From: Pomphorhynchus laevis
Taxonomy: Eukaryota; Acanthocephala; Palaeacanthocephala; Echinorhynchida; Pomphorhynchidae
Reading direction: 5' to 3'
Assembly: GCA_012934845.2 (NCBI GenBank)
Contig: WNNJ02001092.1
Coordinates: forward strand, 1-64,000
DNA length: 64,000 bases
Each line of letters begins with the position of its first letter. Position 1 is the stretch's first letter. A program made the position numbers and the translations under genes. The notes under the pieces were generated by a model. That model made no database searches and was not told the origin of the DNA. It saw nothing but the letters and a program-made list of their open reading frames with translations. Below, one piece after another: positions 35,205 to 44,780 of this stretch.

Positions 35205-37245
35205 AACATATGAACGTAGTGAGTTGAGTTTTGAAACAATTATTACAAGTCACTGTTCTATAATTGATAAAAAGGGTATAAAGGTTGAATCAGATAATAA
35301 AACTATACCTATATTATATTGGAATCCAAAATTACATAAAAATCCAATAAAACCTAGGTTCATATGTAGTGCGTTTAAATGTACATTAAAACCACTTTCT
35401 GTCTATATGAATAAAATACTTAAAGTAATTAAAGCACACTTTAAAAAATATTGTAAGGTAATCGAAATTAATACTGGTATAAAACACTATTTCAGTATTA
35501 ATTCTACAAAAGAATTTTTTAGAACAAACAAAAGTAATACATTTTCAGAATATAAATACGTACGATTTTAATACGCTTTATACAAATCTAGATTTAGCAG
35601 ATATTAAAGATGCATTAGAAAAATTAATTAATCTTATGTTCGGAAATAGATATAAATATATATGTTATAATAACTATAACGCATATCTAACAAAAATTAA
35701 GCCATCAAGTAAATATAAATATATGGATAAAATTGAATCCTTAAAACAGAATCTTTAAATATTTTGATAAATCAAAATTATTTAAAAGTAGGGACATCTA
35801 TATTTATACAAGTAAAAGGTGTTCCAATGGGTGGTAATAGTAGCCCAATTATAGCTGACTTATTTTTAAGCTTTATAGAATATGAATTTGTTCATAACTG
35901 TTTAAAAAATAAATCTAAATTATATAAAGATATGAAATATATTTATCGATATATTGATGATATATGTGTATTTAACTCTAACAATTTTTATTCAATAAGC
36001 AAACAAATTTATCCAGAAAGCCTTATTCTTAACAAAACCAATATTAATGATAAAGAAGGTATATATCTAGATATGAACATTAAATTAACATCAATTAAAA
36101 CTACTTTAATTTATATCGTAAAGATGACATATTTAAATTTAAAAGAAACATATGTTTGCATGAGTATTCTTGCATACCATATCGTATAATGACATTTTAA
36201 GAATTGCAACAATTTGTAACGATATTGGTTTTCTTCAAAATAAGACAATGAAATCATCGCAGAAGAGTTTAAATAACGCCGATCAGTCCAAAGGATCATT
36301 ACACGTACATGACCCCGCACATATTGACGAACTACCTCCACCACCTAATAGTAGGAATCGTCAAAAGGGCTCGCCAGAAGGCTGACTACCACCTCTTCTA
36401 CAAGATAAGCTTCTACAAAATATTATTTAAGATCTTTTTGTTTCTTCAAAATCATTTAAATAATTTAATAGATACATATTTTAAACTAGGTTACTATAAA
36501 AATAACATCAAACAGAAAATAGTAAAATATATAAATCAACACAATAATATTAAAAATAAATTTTAAATCATTAGTGAAAAATTTTTATGGATGTATAATA
36601 AATAATGTACTTTGGATTAAAATAGGATACTATATAATCAAATTTAATAAGAGGAGATACATCATTAGCACGTGTTTGGCCCCGCTACTATGTTGGGTAG
36701 AGGAGTTAAGGGCCGAAACCTGATAGCATAGCAGTTCTTCCTGATGACCTCTAATTCTTATTCTGATACAACGTCTGTTATTTATTAGTCAATTCATAAA
36801 AATGACGTTTATTTTGAATTTCAATTTTTTATTTTAACTTGATTTAAATTATAGAAAATCTAAAAACAATTATTTATTTTATTATTTAATTATTAAATTA
36901 AACTATTAAAATATTATGTAAAATTAAAATATAATAAAATTATAATAGTAAAATTGACTTTTATTTTAAATATTAATTTTAAATTTTAACTTGACATAAA
37001 TATATGTATTGTATATAATTATTTATTATTTATCTTTATCTGATCAGATAAAGATAAAATAAGATAAAGATAAAATCAGATAATCTTTATCTGATTTAAA
37101 CTTGATATAAATTATAAAAAAAACTTATAGCAATTATTTATTTTATTATTTAATTATTAAATTTTTATTTAGCATTATTATGTTTTTCTATAATTATATT
37201 AAATACGCAGACTCAGTAAGCTGATTTGATTATATGATTATATTA
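35205..37245 (+). mobile_element. Naiad-type Penelope-like element, RT and 3' end
   Basis: Plus-strand copy with RT blocks in order: TIPILYWNPKLHKNPIKPRF, LSVYMNKILKVIKAHFKKY, VKGVPMGGNSSPIIADLF (motif B), then YRYIDDICVFNS (the catalytic YxDD block) and DKEGIYLDMNIK. The C-terminal HLNNLIDTYFKLGYY follows an insertion at 36241-36439. The 3' non-coding part to about 37245 matches the reverse complement of 47330-47690, including the GC-rich block TTTGGCCCCGCTACTATG. The tail holds an internal duplication of AATTATTTATTTTATTATTT. The nuclease domain, upstream of the RT in this family, is absent here. The copy is broken. Confidence 0.85.
36241..36439 (+). mobile_element. ~200-bp insertion with ~12-bp target duplication
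   Basis: Relative to the sister copy at 47.8 kb, a GC-richer segment interrupts the Naiad element. TTTCTTCAAAAT is present on both sides (about 36229-36240 and 36440-36451), a typical target-site duplication of LINE-mediated insertion. The insert contains CTACCTCCACCACCTAATAG and an open stretch including DPAHIDELPPPPNS. Its source is not recognised; a SINE or a piece of processed host RNA are both possible. Confidence 0.65.
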
Positions 37246-37459
37246 AGTTACCATCTTAACAAATTCAAGAAGCGCATTTCTTAAAAAGTATTGATATTAC
37301 AAATAATTGAGCTTAACATTGAACAATTAAACATTCTATCCTATTTATATGCTGAAGCTTGAATGTAAGACTTCTATCAAAGGATATTATAACTACTATC
37401 TAAGGATATTTTTAATATCTAAGGATATTATAACATTATGTAAAGTTATTTTGAGTAAA

Positions 37460-37573
37460 CTATTTAGAACGAAATATGCCTGAAGGAGAAACAACTCCAC
37501 AACCAATCATATTTAACACTATTACGATACCTGTTACAATATGCATACCACAGAGTCCAAAGTTTGGAAACGA
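37460..37573 (-). pseudogene. Possible SLC7-type amino-acid transporter exon or relic
   Basis: The minus strand reads FPNFGLCGMHIVTGIVIV, then NMIGCGVVSPSGIFRSK, resembling TM1 of SLC7 light chains (GI..IVGNMIGSGIFVSPKGVL). An AG (TATTGTAGTAG) precedes it. One residue is missing from the IGSGIFVSP motif, a stop follows directly, and no convincing donor is seen. No neighbouring exon was found. It may be a pseudogene fragment or chance similarity. Confidence 0.25.
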
Positions 37574-38090
37574 CTACTACAATATGGAATCTCCGATAAT
37601 GTGTTTTCCAAGGAATTGATTTGTTTAGTTCACCAAACAAAAAAATGGACACTATGGAAATAAATAAAGGCTACTATTTCATACTAACCTTTTAATTGCT
37701 ATTTTCAAAAATTTTATTTCATTTTCATTTTAGTTGATTGTTTTGCATATGTTTTCGAATTCAAACCGGTCATTAAACTAAATATTATCAAAATGTGTAC
37801 TAGTTAATAACATTGAATAACAGCTCCTTATTTTAACTATCAATTTACCTGAAAATAATAATTATATAATCTATATAATCATCTATATAATTAATCATTA
37901 ATGAGATAGATCAAATTATTATATTATTATATTATCTTTTAAAGAGCTACTACTTGCAAAGAGAAGGAATCTCGAATAGATGTCAGCTGCGTCGGTCTTG
38001 ATGGGTTACAGTATGAGCGAACGTTTATAAACGTTTGTATCTTCAATCATCATGCCATATCATGTCATTAGGAACCTTCAAGCTCTGTCG
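37574..38090. other. AT-rich non-coding region
   Basis: No gene or repeat was recognised. Confidence 0.5.
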
Positions 38091-38094
38091 ACTA

Positions 38095-38360
38095 CCACGA
38101 GCAACGCAAACGTTCAAAATACGAGGAGCGGATAACGGATGTAGAGCGTGCCGTTTTTATTCCTGTAATTTTTACATCATCTGGCGGTATAGGTTCCGCT
38201 ACGATGCCTTTCTTACGCACACTGGCCAAGCTTAAATCCGTGAAGACGCAAACTCTTTACACTGATTGCATAGTGAAGCTAAAAATAAAACTTGCATTTG
38301 TATTATTCAAAGCTGCTTCGAATTGTATAAGAGGGGCGCGATCGATGAGCCTGGCTGCTT
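38095..38360 (+). mobile_element. Retroelement polyprotein C-terminal fragment
   Basis: One plus-strand frame reads TDVERAVFIPVIFTSSGGIG, then PFLRTLAKL and LAFVLFKAASNCIRGARS. This resembles a block seen near the C-terminus of many invertebrate retroelement proteins (VEHGSFTPLVFSTTGGMG...LRFSLLRS..MC.RG.RS), known to me from general exposure to such predicted proteins. It is the same general kind as the fragment at 22.8-23.4 kb. The element is a short relic and its class is uncertain. Confidence 0.5.
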
Positions 38361-38959
38361 TTAAGAAAGTTACATTCGTCGACAGTCAAAATCAAGTAAC
38401 GATTACATGATTTAACTATTTTCTTGTAATTTCTTTTCGAAAAAATAATTCTTAAAAAAATTATATCATTATATTTATTATTTGCCTATTATTTATACAA
38501 ATAATTTTATATACATATACACAAATTCGAAACGTTTTTTAATTTTATTAAAAATGTTTGAAACTTAATTCAAAATTTTTGAAAAACATTTTTAATACAA
38601 ATGAATTTCTTAAATATTTTAGCACATTAAAATTTTGCAATTTTGAAAATATTTTAAAATCCTTAAAATTTTCGAAATTGGTTTTAGCAACTATATAATG
38701 CGACGATGAGTTTTATGGTGTAATTTTGATAAAATATATTGTTCATGCATACATTTGAAATTAATTATACTGATCAGCAGTAATTATGGTGTTTAGAAAA
38801 TAAACATCGTTCTTATATGAAATTGGTCCCCTGAATCCAAAAGCATTCATTTTGGTCTATCAGGTCAATTTTTTATTTATTGAACATTCTTGCATATACA
38901 ACATTTGGTCCTTTATCGTATTTCTACTGTTTTATTCTTTTCAGATTTTGTACTAATCA

Positions 38960-39600
38960 ATATACAATGAGCCAGATTGCATCACGCGGGGTTGTGCTAA
39001 TTCTCCGAACGTGTATTGCTATGCTTGTGGAGAATATACATTAGTTGAAAATTGATTGAACATCACGATTTTCGATAATGGACTTAAGGGACTAGAAACA
39101 GTATGAGGTTTGCTATACCTATGGTTTGGCGCAAACCAAACAATCATGGGAATGACTGCTATTTTCGTGCTCAAAATTTAAAGAATATTAACCGAAACAG
39201 CTTCCAAACGCTTATTTATCCTAATCTTACTTCAGCAATGAGACCGGTTTTACACAGCGAAGAGCAACCTGTTCCTAACTTCAGTGCCTTGCATCATCTA
39301 AGTTCATCCTCAAGTGACCAAGATTTCTCACTTAAAGACGTTGACAAAGACGAAGAATTTTCAGATGAAACCACACCTAAGTTGTTCTCCCAGATAGAGT
39401 TAAATGATCTAGTACGTGACTTAACCCTCCCAAAGAATTCTGCAGAGCTGCTGACTTCCCGACTGAAAGAGAATAATCTTTTAGAGAACGATGTTTATGT
39501 ACCAAAGATGTCGGGACGCTGTGATGATGGCGGACTATTGCTAGTATCTAAAACTAGACACCATTGTTTATCAACACTCTCGGTCCGCAAAGAATCGTAA
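38960..39600 (+). mobile_element. Mobile-element-associated protein with CxxC and WREP-NH-DCYF motifs
   Basis: Two parts of a protein family common in arthropod and other invertebrate genomes are present. The first (38965-39058) reads EPDCITRGCANS, then VYCYACGEYTLVEN. The second (open from 39103) reads MVWRKPNNHGNDCYF, then YPNLTSAMRPVLHSEEQPVP, a Ser/Asp/Glu-rich linker, and ELNDLVRDLTLPKNSAELL with SRLKENNLL. The family normally reads FxVPMVWREPxNHxxDCYFC and LNDLVRDL.LSK..AELL.SRLKE. A section between the two parts that is present in longer relatives is missing. Function is unknown; the family is usually multi-copy and treated as transposon-related. This copy looks incomplete. Confidence 0.55.
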
Positions 39601-40127
39601 TTTTATTTCTTGAATATTCTTAATCATTTACGACTACTTGTATATCCGCTGTTTACTATTTTGTATTCTTGCTATGACTGGTTTTGTTTGTTTAGTCCAC
39701 TTTAATGTTCCACTTTACTATTTTCCCTTGAATTAATAAAATATAATTTTACATAAAAGATCTTCATTTAATTCCCATAAAAGCACTAATACCAACACAT
39801 ATTGAAAAATATTTTATTGAGCAAAGCATATAATCCAGCAAAAATTTGAGATGAGGATAGTGAGAAAACTGGTACTGATTAAGATAAACCGAAGTGATTT
39901 TAGAATTTAACTGGAAAAATTACATAATAATTCGTTAAAAATATTCAGACACCAGACAAGAATTTTGTGTCAATCAATGCTAAAGCTTGATGTATAATGT
40001 TATATTAATTAATTAAATTTAATTTAAAAAATTAAATGAAAATTAAAATTAATTAAAATTATTAATTAATTAATTTTAATTAATTAATTAAAATTTAATT
40101 AATTTAATTCAACATTAATTAACAAAT
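39601..40127. other. Non-coding region
   Basis: It ends in an alternating TTAATT/AATTAA palindromic run (39999-40125). No gene was recognised. Confidence 0.5.
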
Positions 40128-40592
40128 TTGTCGTTGGCAGCGACTATTGAATTTAAAGTTGTTTTATTATTTTATCAAATGCTAAATAGGGTTACCCGCA
40201 AAAAGAGTCAATTGAATTTGTTTTCAAGCAAAATTAAGCCACATTTTGACACCTCTCCGCAACAATGTGACAATTCATTAAATAATAACGACGCTGATGA
40301 TCCTGAATCTTTACCTATAAACTCACAGTCAGAAACCGAAATTAGTAAACAGACCGTCGGTTATATGAGACATGACGTACATACATTATCTGATTCTGAA
40401 TTAAATGACAGTTTATCGAACGCAAATAGTGATAATCATGAATCGGAAGGAATTTTTAATTATGAAACAGAATTATTAACTGACTTTTGTGAAACGGATC
40501 AAATAATTACGCCCACTATAAAAAAACAGATGTTACCGGAAAAAGGCCGGCTAGTTGTCAGTGGATCGGTTGATTTTAGATATTCTAGATGA
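40128..40592 (+). CDS. Uncharacterised acidic open reading frame
   Basis: An open frame of 154 codons, long for such AT-rich DNA. The supplied start is not ATG (TTG at 40128); the first ATG gives MLNRVTRKKSQLNLFSSKIK, followed by a long Asn/Asp/Ser/Glu-rich, probably disordered region and a C-terminal KKQMLPEKGRLVVSGSVDF. The basic N-terminus and acidic linker recall leader regions of transposases, but nothing specific is recognised. The context (mobile-element relics on both sides) suggests an element fragment. It could also be a host exon. Confidence 0.3.
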   Translation: MSLAATIEFKVVLLFYQMLNRVTRKKSQLNLFSSKIKPHFDTSPQQCDNSLNNNDADDPESLPINSQSETEISKQTVGYMRHDVHTLSDSELNDSLSNANSDNHESEGIFNYETELLTDFCETDQIITPTIKKQMLPEKGRLVVSGSVDFRYSR

Positions 40593-40904
40593 TCTGGCGC
40601 TATCTTAAAGTAGTGATAACGAAGGAGGAAGTCTAACGCTATCGATTATGGACATTATACGAAGAGGTTAACTATATTCTACATTTTCCTAATTTTAATA
40701 CTTAGACCTTGTGAACACTTTTTTGTTTGAAATTCAATTGAATTAAAATAAATTGATTAAATAAACATTTAATCACTAAATTGATTTTGTCAAATACTTA
40801 AAAGTACACATTCTAAACAGGGTTACCCGCAAATGGGTCCATAGTTACTAATCAATATGTTTTGGCTTTCAAATGTTACTGTGAAGATTATAGCTTGAGG
40901 ATTA

Positions 40905-41065
40905 CAGCCCTTTTCAATTTTATTGACCCTTTCTTTCAGTTTTATTGACCATTTTTCAGTTTTATTGACCTTTTCTTTCAGTTTTATTGACCCTTTCTTT
41001 CAGTTTTATTGACACTTTCTTTCAGTTTTATTGACCCTTTCTTTCAGTTTTGTTGACCCTATTGA
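40905..41065. repeat. 22-bp minisatellite, about 7 copies
   Basis: CAGTTTTATTGACCCTTTCTTT is repeated head to tail with single-base variants (GACC/GACA, one shorter copy CATTTTT, one with TTTTG). The array starts within TTCAATTTTATTGACC and ends at GTTGACCCTATTGAAAA. Confidence 0.92.
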
Positions 41066-42640
41066 AAATTTTTTGATATTTTTTAAATGTTTTTTTAATA
41101 TGTATTCCCTTGTCAACGCTTCAACAGAAAAACACGGTGTTCATGATTAAGAGACTGTTATCATGCCAAATGATGAACACAGGAAGACAATACAGACGAT
41201 TAATAGAAGCTTAATTGAATGCTTTTTAGGGTTATTAAGCAATAATGTTCCCTTGAAAAATATGATGCTCATACTCAATGTTTCCAAATCAACAGACTTT
41301 ACAAGAGGTATACCAACGGGGAGTGTTTGGATTTAAACACATTCAGAAACTATATGGAAATTCATAGCGGATGATTTTAAAATTGCAACTCTTCAAAAAT
41401 TCGTAAATTTTAATTGCATCGAATAGATTGATACAAAACGACATTAAAAAATACAAATAAGAGGACACAAGTGTTGATAATTAAGTTTTGTTTGAAAGAT
41501 AGAGAGACGCTAAACACATTTATTTATCTGATATATGCATGATCGACAAACCATGTGTCCTTGATGATGGCCGCTAAAATTAAGTTTGGTAATAGAAAAA
41601 CAGCGTAAAGTTAAAATACTTAAAATGTTATAAATCGAATGTAATTTTAAGCTTCATTATGTGATTAAAAATTTGATAGACTTATCGATGCTAAAGTAGA
41701 AACTTGGTTTTAGCGGTGACTTTAAAAAGTACCTCAGGACGTTTTACCCTTAAAGCGTTTAAGCTTATCATTTTATGAACATTTTTAATTATAAGTTAAA
41801 AACAATTCTTTATTATATTTTTTTAATTCATTTACTTTAAATAACAATAAAGTACATTGAGATGCAGTGCTGGAACAATTTATAAATTTAATTTTTTCGT
41901 CAAATATTTCGTAATTATCAAAGATTATATAATTTGTAAAATATAAAATTCTTTATAAAATTCTTTATAAATTGATTTATTGTCATTTTAAAATATTGTC
42001 ATTTTTCAAATACTATAAGCATTTGATTAAAACAAATACATTTGATTAAGTTTAATGATTAATTATAAATAATTAAAGCAGCTTTAATTAAAAAATTAAA
42101 AATTTTTGAATTTAAATTAAATAAAAACTTGACGCAATAATTCTAAATTACAATTCACTTTTATAATTTATAAGTTATAATTCTAAAGTTAAGTTAAATG
42201 ATTAAAAGATTTAATAATTTTTAAGTGAAATTAATTTGCTTGTAAATGCTATCTAAATCTGTACCACTACATTTTAGCCACAATTAATGATTTTATTTAT
42301 AGTTAATTTTTGTCATATTATCATTTTATCATATTATATTATCATATACTAAATATGATATTTTATATTAATATATAATTTATAACAGTAATATATTCAT
42401 TTTGTATTTATAATTATCTTAGTACCCTTAATGTTTAATAATTTTAATTAACAAAATAGCAAAAAGGTGTTTTGAGCTGTTAAGGTAAAGTGTAGATTCT
42501 CAATATTTTAATAAAAAATAAAACTATTTAATAATAGGGCGGAAAAATGCTTTAAAGCAGATTAAATTCTATTAAAGAATTAATACAGCGAATTAGGGTT
42601 AAAGTTATTAAATTATAAAATATTTTTATATATTGTTACT
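41066..42640. other. AT-rich region, one degenerate repeat copy
   Basis: An open run from ATG 41163 (MPNDEHRKTIQTINRSLIE, about 57 codons) is unrecognised. At 42237-42305 TGTAAATGCTATCTAAATCT and following bases match the repeat family in 42840-43700. No other gene was seen. Confidence 0.45.
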
Positions 42641-42644
42641 AGAA

Positions 42645-42780
42645 AAAATCGCTTGACACTGCGGCCCAAAAGCCTATGCTGGCTGCAATTGATTGGTAAT
42701 CCATATTTGCTGCTAAAAACTGAACTTCGATCATCAGTTCTATCAGTTTAATGTATCACTCCTCACGATGCTTAAAGAAA
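42645..42780. repeat. Dispersed ~135-bp repeat, copy 1
   Basis: AAAAATCGCTTGACACTG, AATCCATATTTGCTGCTAAA, ACTTCGATCATCAG and TAATGTATCACTCC occur in the same order and spacing at 59075-59205. Direct orientation, about 16 kb apart, no protein. Possibly the end of a SINE or non-autonomous element. Confidence 0.8.
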
Positions 42781-42839
42781 CTCAGGTGCATAAAACATTT
42801 TTACTGACTTGATATGTGTGTTGGCTTTGTACTAAAGGT

Positions 42840-43705
42840 GGACTTTGTTAGTCCACCCAACGGCTTCAGCATTTTATCACGAAAATTTTATTCACTACTC
42901 AGGCTTTCAAAAACTGGAATCCTCTCACAATCTCGAATTTTATAGTCATGCTATATTGTTACCAATACCACAAGACAGCTCTATTCCGAGATTGTTTCAT
43001 CTTTAGAGCAAAAACATCAGTTGTAGAAGGTAACTAAAATGTATTAGTACAGATAAGAGAGCATTTACACGCAAAACGAGAAATAATTCAAAAGATATAT
43101 TTGTATACGTTTGAGTGACGAAGCACTTCCTATGTGACAATCCACTTAAATTCTTTTCGATGAAAAGCAGCTTGTGGTGTTGGGGTGGATATAGCATGAC
43201 TATAAAATTCGAAAATGGTTGGTGGATTCCAGTTTTTGAAAGCTTGATTAGTAGATACATCATTCACGAGAAAATGCTGAAGCTGTCAGATCCCGAAATT
43301 GTGTTTCTCTTTCTTACTTTCATTTATATGATCGTATCCGATTACGGATTCACAATCCCTATTTTAGCGAGTAGATAGCCACAAAAGAAGTGCTTCGTCA
43401 CTCAAGCGTTGACAAATATATATCCTGAATTCTTTCTCGTTTTGCTTATAAATGCTCTCTAAATCTGAATCACTCCATTTTGGTAACTACCCACACTTAT
43501 GATTTTGCTTTAAAGATGAAACAGTCTCGAAATGAGGCTGTCTTATGATGTCGGGGAGGAAGATAACATGATTATAAAATTCGAGATAGGTGAGTGGTTC
43601 CAGTTTTTGGAAGCCTGCATAGTGGATGCATCATTCGTGAGAACATGTAGAAGCTGTCAGGTAGAAAATATTTTTATCTATTTAACTGTATCGGTTTTAT
43701 GGATC
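42840..43705. repeat. Complex inverted/direct repeat cluster
   Basis: Sequence from 43150 down to 42845 (minus) matches 43380-43700 (plus): GTGCTTCGTCACTCAA, CAAATATAT, TTTCTCGTTTTGC, AAATGCTCTCT, AAGATGAAACA, CCAGTTTTT and GAAGC occur in the same order. The spacer (43150-43380) contains a third, direct copy of the inner part (CATGACTATAAAATTCGA to GAAAATGCTGAAGCTGTCAG). It is therefore a large palindrome with an extra tandem piece. The apparent open frames inside mirror one another and resemble no protein. Confidence 0.8.
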
Positions 43706-44049
43706 TTAGAATGTTGATCTTTACTCTTACTTTCATATTTTGCAAGAGTTGTTGTCTGTTTGCAAGTTTTTATTTTGAACTAATCAAACAATAAATTTCA
43801 CAGTAATAAATTTATATTTATATTTTTATAATAATAACAATATAAATAATAAATTTATATTGTTTTAAATAACAATAATAAATTTATATCGATTTATTTA
43901 TATATTTTAATTTATATTTTAAAAAATTCTTATAATTAAATTCTTATAATTAAATTTATATTAATTTATATTTCAAATTCATAAAAATTGGAGTTTAATT
44001 TATATAAGATGATATAAAATACAATCAACGTTATAGAAAGAGAAATAAC

Positions 44050-44142
44050 CTTTTCTCTGGCTTCACCGAGATATTTTTTGTAAATACCGGAACGTAAGAA
44101 TCTTGTATAACTGTCTCTGGCCATCAGATTCAAGATATGCTC
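44050..44142 (-). CDS. RGS7: R7-family RGS protein, RGS-domain exon (C-terminal helix)
   Basis: The exon reads EHILNLMARDSYTRFLRSGI, then YKKYLGEAREK, the last helices of an RGS domain (EHIYxLMKxDSYxRFLRSxxY). The acceptor is the AG of GTCGAAAG at 44143, with TGACTAAC as a good branch point, so the upstream intron is only 59 bp. Entry is in phase 0 directly after the exon at 44202, giving CFDEALEHI as the family requires. The donor is uncertain: GTTATT at 44049 is weak, and the frame stays open to 43966, so the protein could instead end there. RGS domains speed GTP hydrolysis on Galpha subunits, in R7 proteins Galpha-i/o. Confidence 0.82.
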
Positions 44143-44201
44143 CTTTCGACATTTATAAATCATTTGTTAGTCATTTATATTTGTGACTAATTGTTGCTTA
44201 C

Positions 44202-44313
44202 CAAAGCTTCGTCAAAACAGTATCTGGTAGGATTTTGAATAGATTCAACCGTTTTATTCATAATCTTAGAATCAACGTTTATAAGATTTTTTGCCGATGC
44301 AGCAAAAAATTCA
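44202..44313 (-). CDS. RGS7: R7-family RGS protein, RGS-domain exon
   Basis: The exon reads EFFAASAKNLINVDSKIMNK, then TVESIQNPTRYCFDEAL. It corresponds to EFLAPGAPSAINLDS......+...P.RYTFDEAQ of R7 RGS domains and keeps the Asn-x-Asp (NVD) that contacts Galpha. The acceptor is GAACTTAG at 44314 and the donor is GTAAGC at 44201, both clean. The 112 bases fit phase 2 in, phase 0 out, matching both neighbours. Confidence 0.87.
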
Positions 44314-44359
44314 CTAAGTTCATTTGATTTTACAGTTGTAATTAAGTATATAAACTAAC

Positions 44360-44434
44360 CAGTATATTGAATTAACAATTGAAGACACTTCGCTTGTTGG
44401 AGCTTTTCTCAACTGAAAACATGCCAGTATAAAC
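44360..44434 (-). CDS. RGS7: R7-family RGS protein, RGS-domain exon
   Basis: A 75-base exon reading (M)FILACFQLRKAPTSEVSS, then IVNSIY. It corresponds to FWLAVQ.L+..P...V...V..I in R7 RGS domains. The usual Trp of the FW pair is Ile here. The acceptor ATGTTCAG at 44435 and donor GTTAGT at 44359 give phases that join exactly to the exons at 44479 and 44202. Confidence 0.85.
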
Positions 44435-44478
44435 CTGAACATGAGAGTTTGGAATTTGAAAATGTTCAAATTGTTTAC

Positions 44479-44585
44479 ATCAAATTTTCGCCGCTGAATT
44501 CCTTGTCCAGATATTTATTAAAGTATTTTCGACCAAGTGGATCTCGAAGCAGTTCGAAAATTGAAACACTCCACATTTTAATTCG
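44479..44585 (-). CDS. RGS7: R7-family RGS protein, start of RGS domain
   Basis: The exon reads RIKMWSVSIFELLRDPLGR, then KYFNKYLDKEFSGENL, the opening of an R7 RGS domain (V+RWGFSF.ELL+DP.GR..F.+FL..EFS.ENL). The EN pair that contacts Galpha switch regions is kept. The acceptor is AATTACAAG at 44586, and the donor GTAAAC at 44478 leaves two bases (AT), which the next exon completes to ATG. Upstream, the linker from the GGL exon was not found: the GGL exon leaves two bases while this exon begins in phase 0, so at least one small exon is missing between 44586 and 46787. Confidence 0.87.
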
Positions 44586-44727
44586 CTTGTAATTTGTAGT
44601 ACTGAATTAATACATTTAGTTAACAAATTTATAAAAATAACTTTTCTCGTGTGGATAATTTATTATTTTAAAATAATACCGTTTCTTGCATATTTTAACA
44701 TTATGACGTAAAGGGCAAGAAGAATAT

Positions 44728-44780
44728 AAGAAACAAACAACCTGCTGTTTCGACATATTGTGTCTCATCAGTATTGGGTA
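44728..44780 (-). ncRNA. Hammerhead ribozyme candidate (type I)
   Basis: On the minus strand CTGATGA (44771-44765) is followed by stem II GACA, loop CAATA, TGTC, then GAAAC (44751-44747), matching the hammerhead core including the G-C pair closing stem II. A stem III of ACA with TGT (44739-44737) over a 6-nt loop, and a 4-bp stem I (AATA 44775-44772 with TGTT 44735-44732, one G-U), complete a type I fold with predicted cleavage after U at 44736 (GUU). The core is convincing; stems I and III are short, as in the minimal ribozymes of Penelope-like and related retroelements. It lies in the sense strand of the RGS intron, ~145 nt before the 3' splice site. Confidence 0.6.

Noticed and set aside
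36690-36760. Hammerhead ribozyme in the Naiad 3' block (CGAAAC and CTGATGA are both present)
   Set aside because: The order and spacing do not allow stem II between CTGATGA and GAAA, nor a stem I hairpin; another fold is more likely.
43003-43717. Small open frames as genes
   Set aside because: They fall in an inverted/direct repeat cluster and mirror one another; no protein family is recognised.
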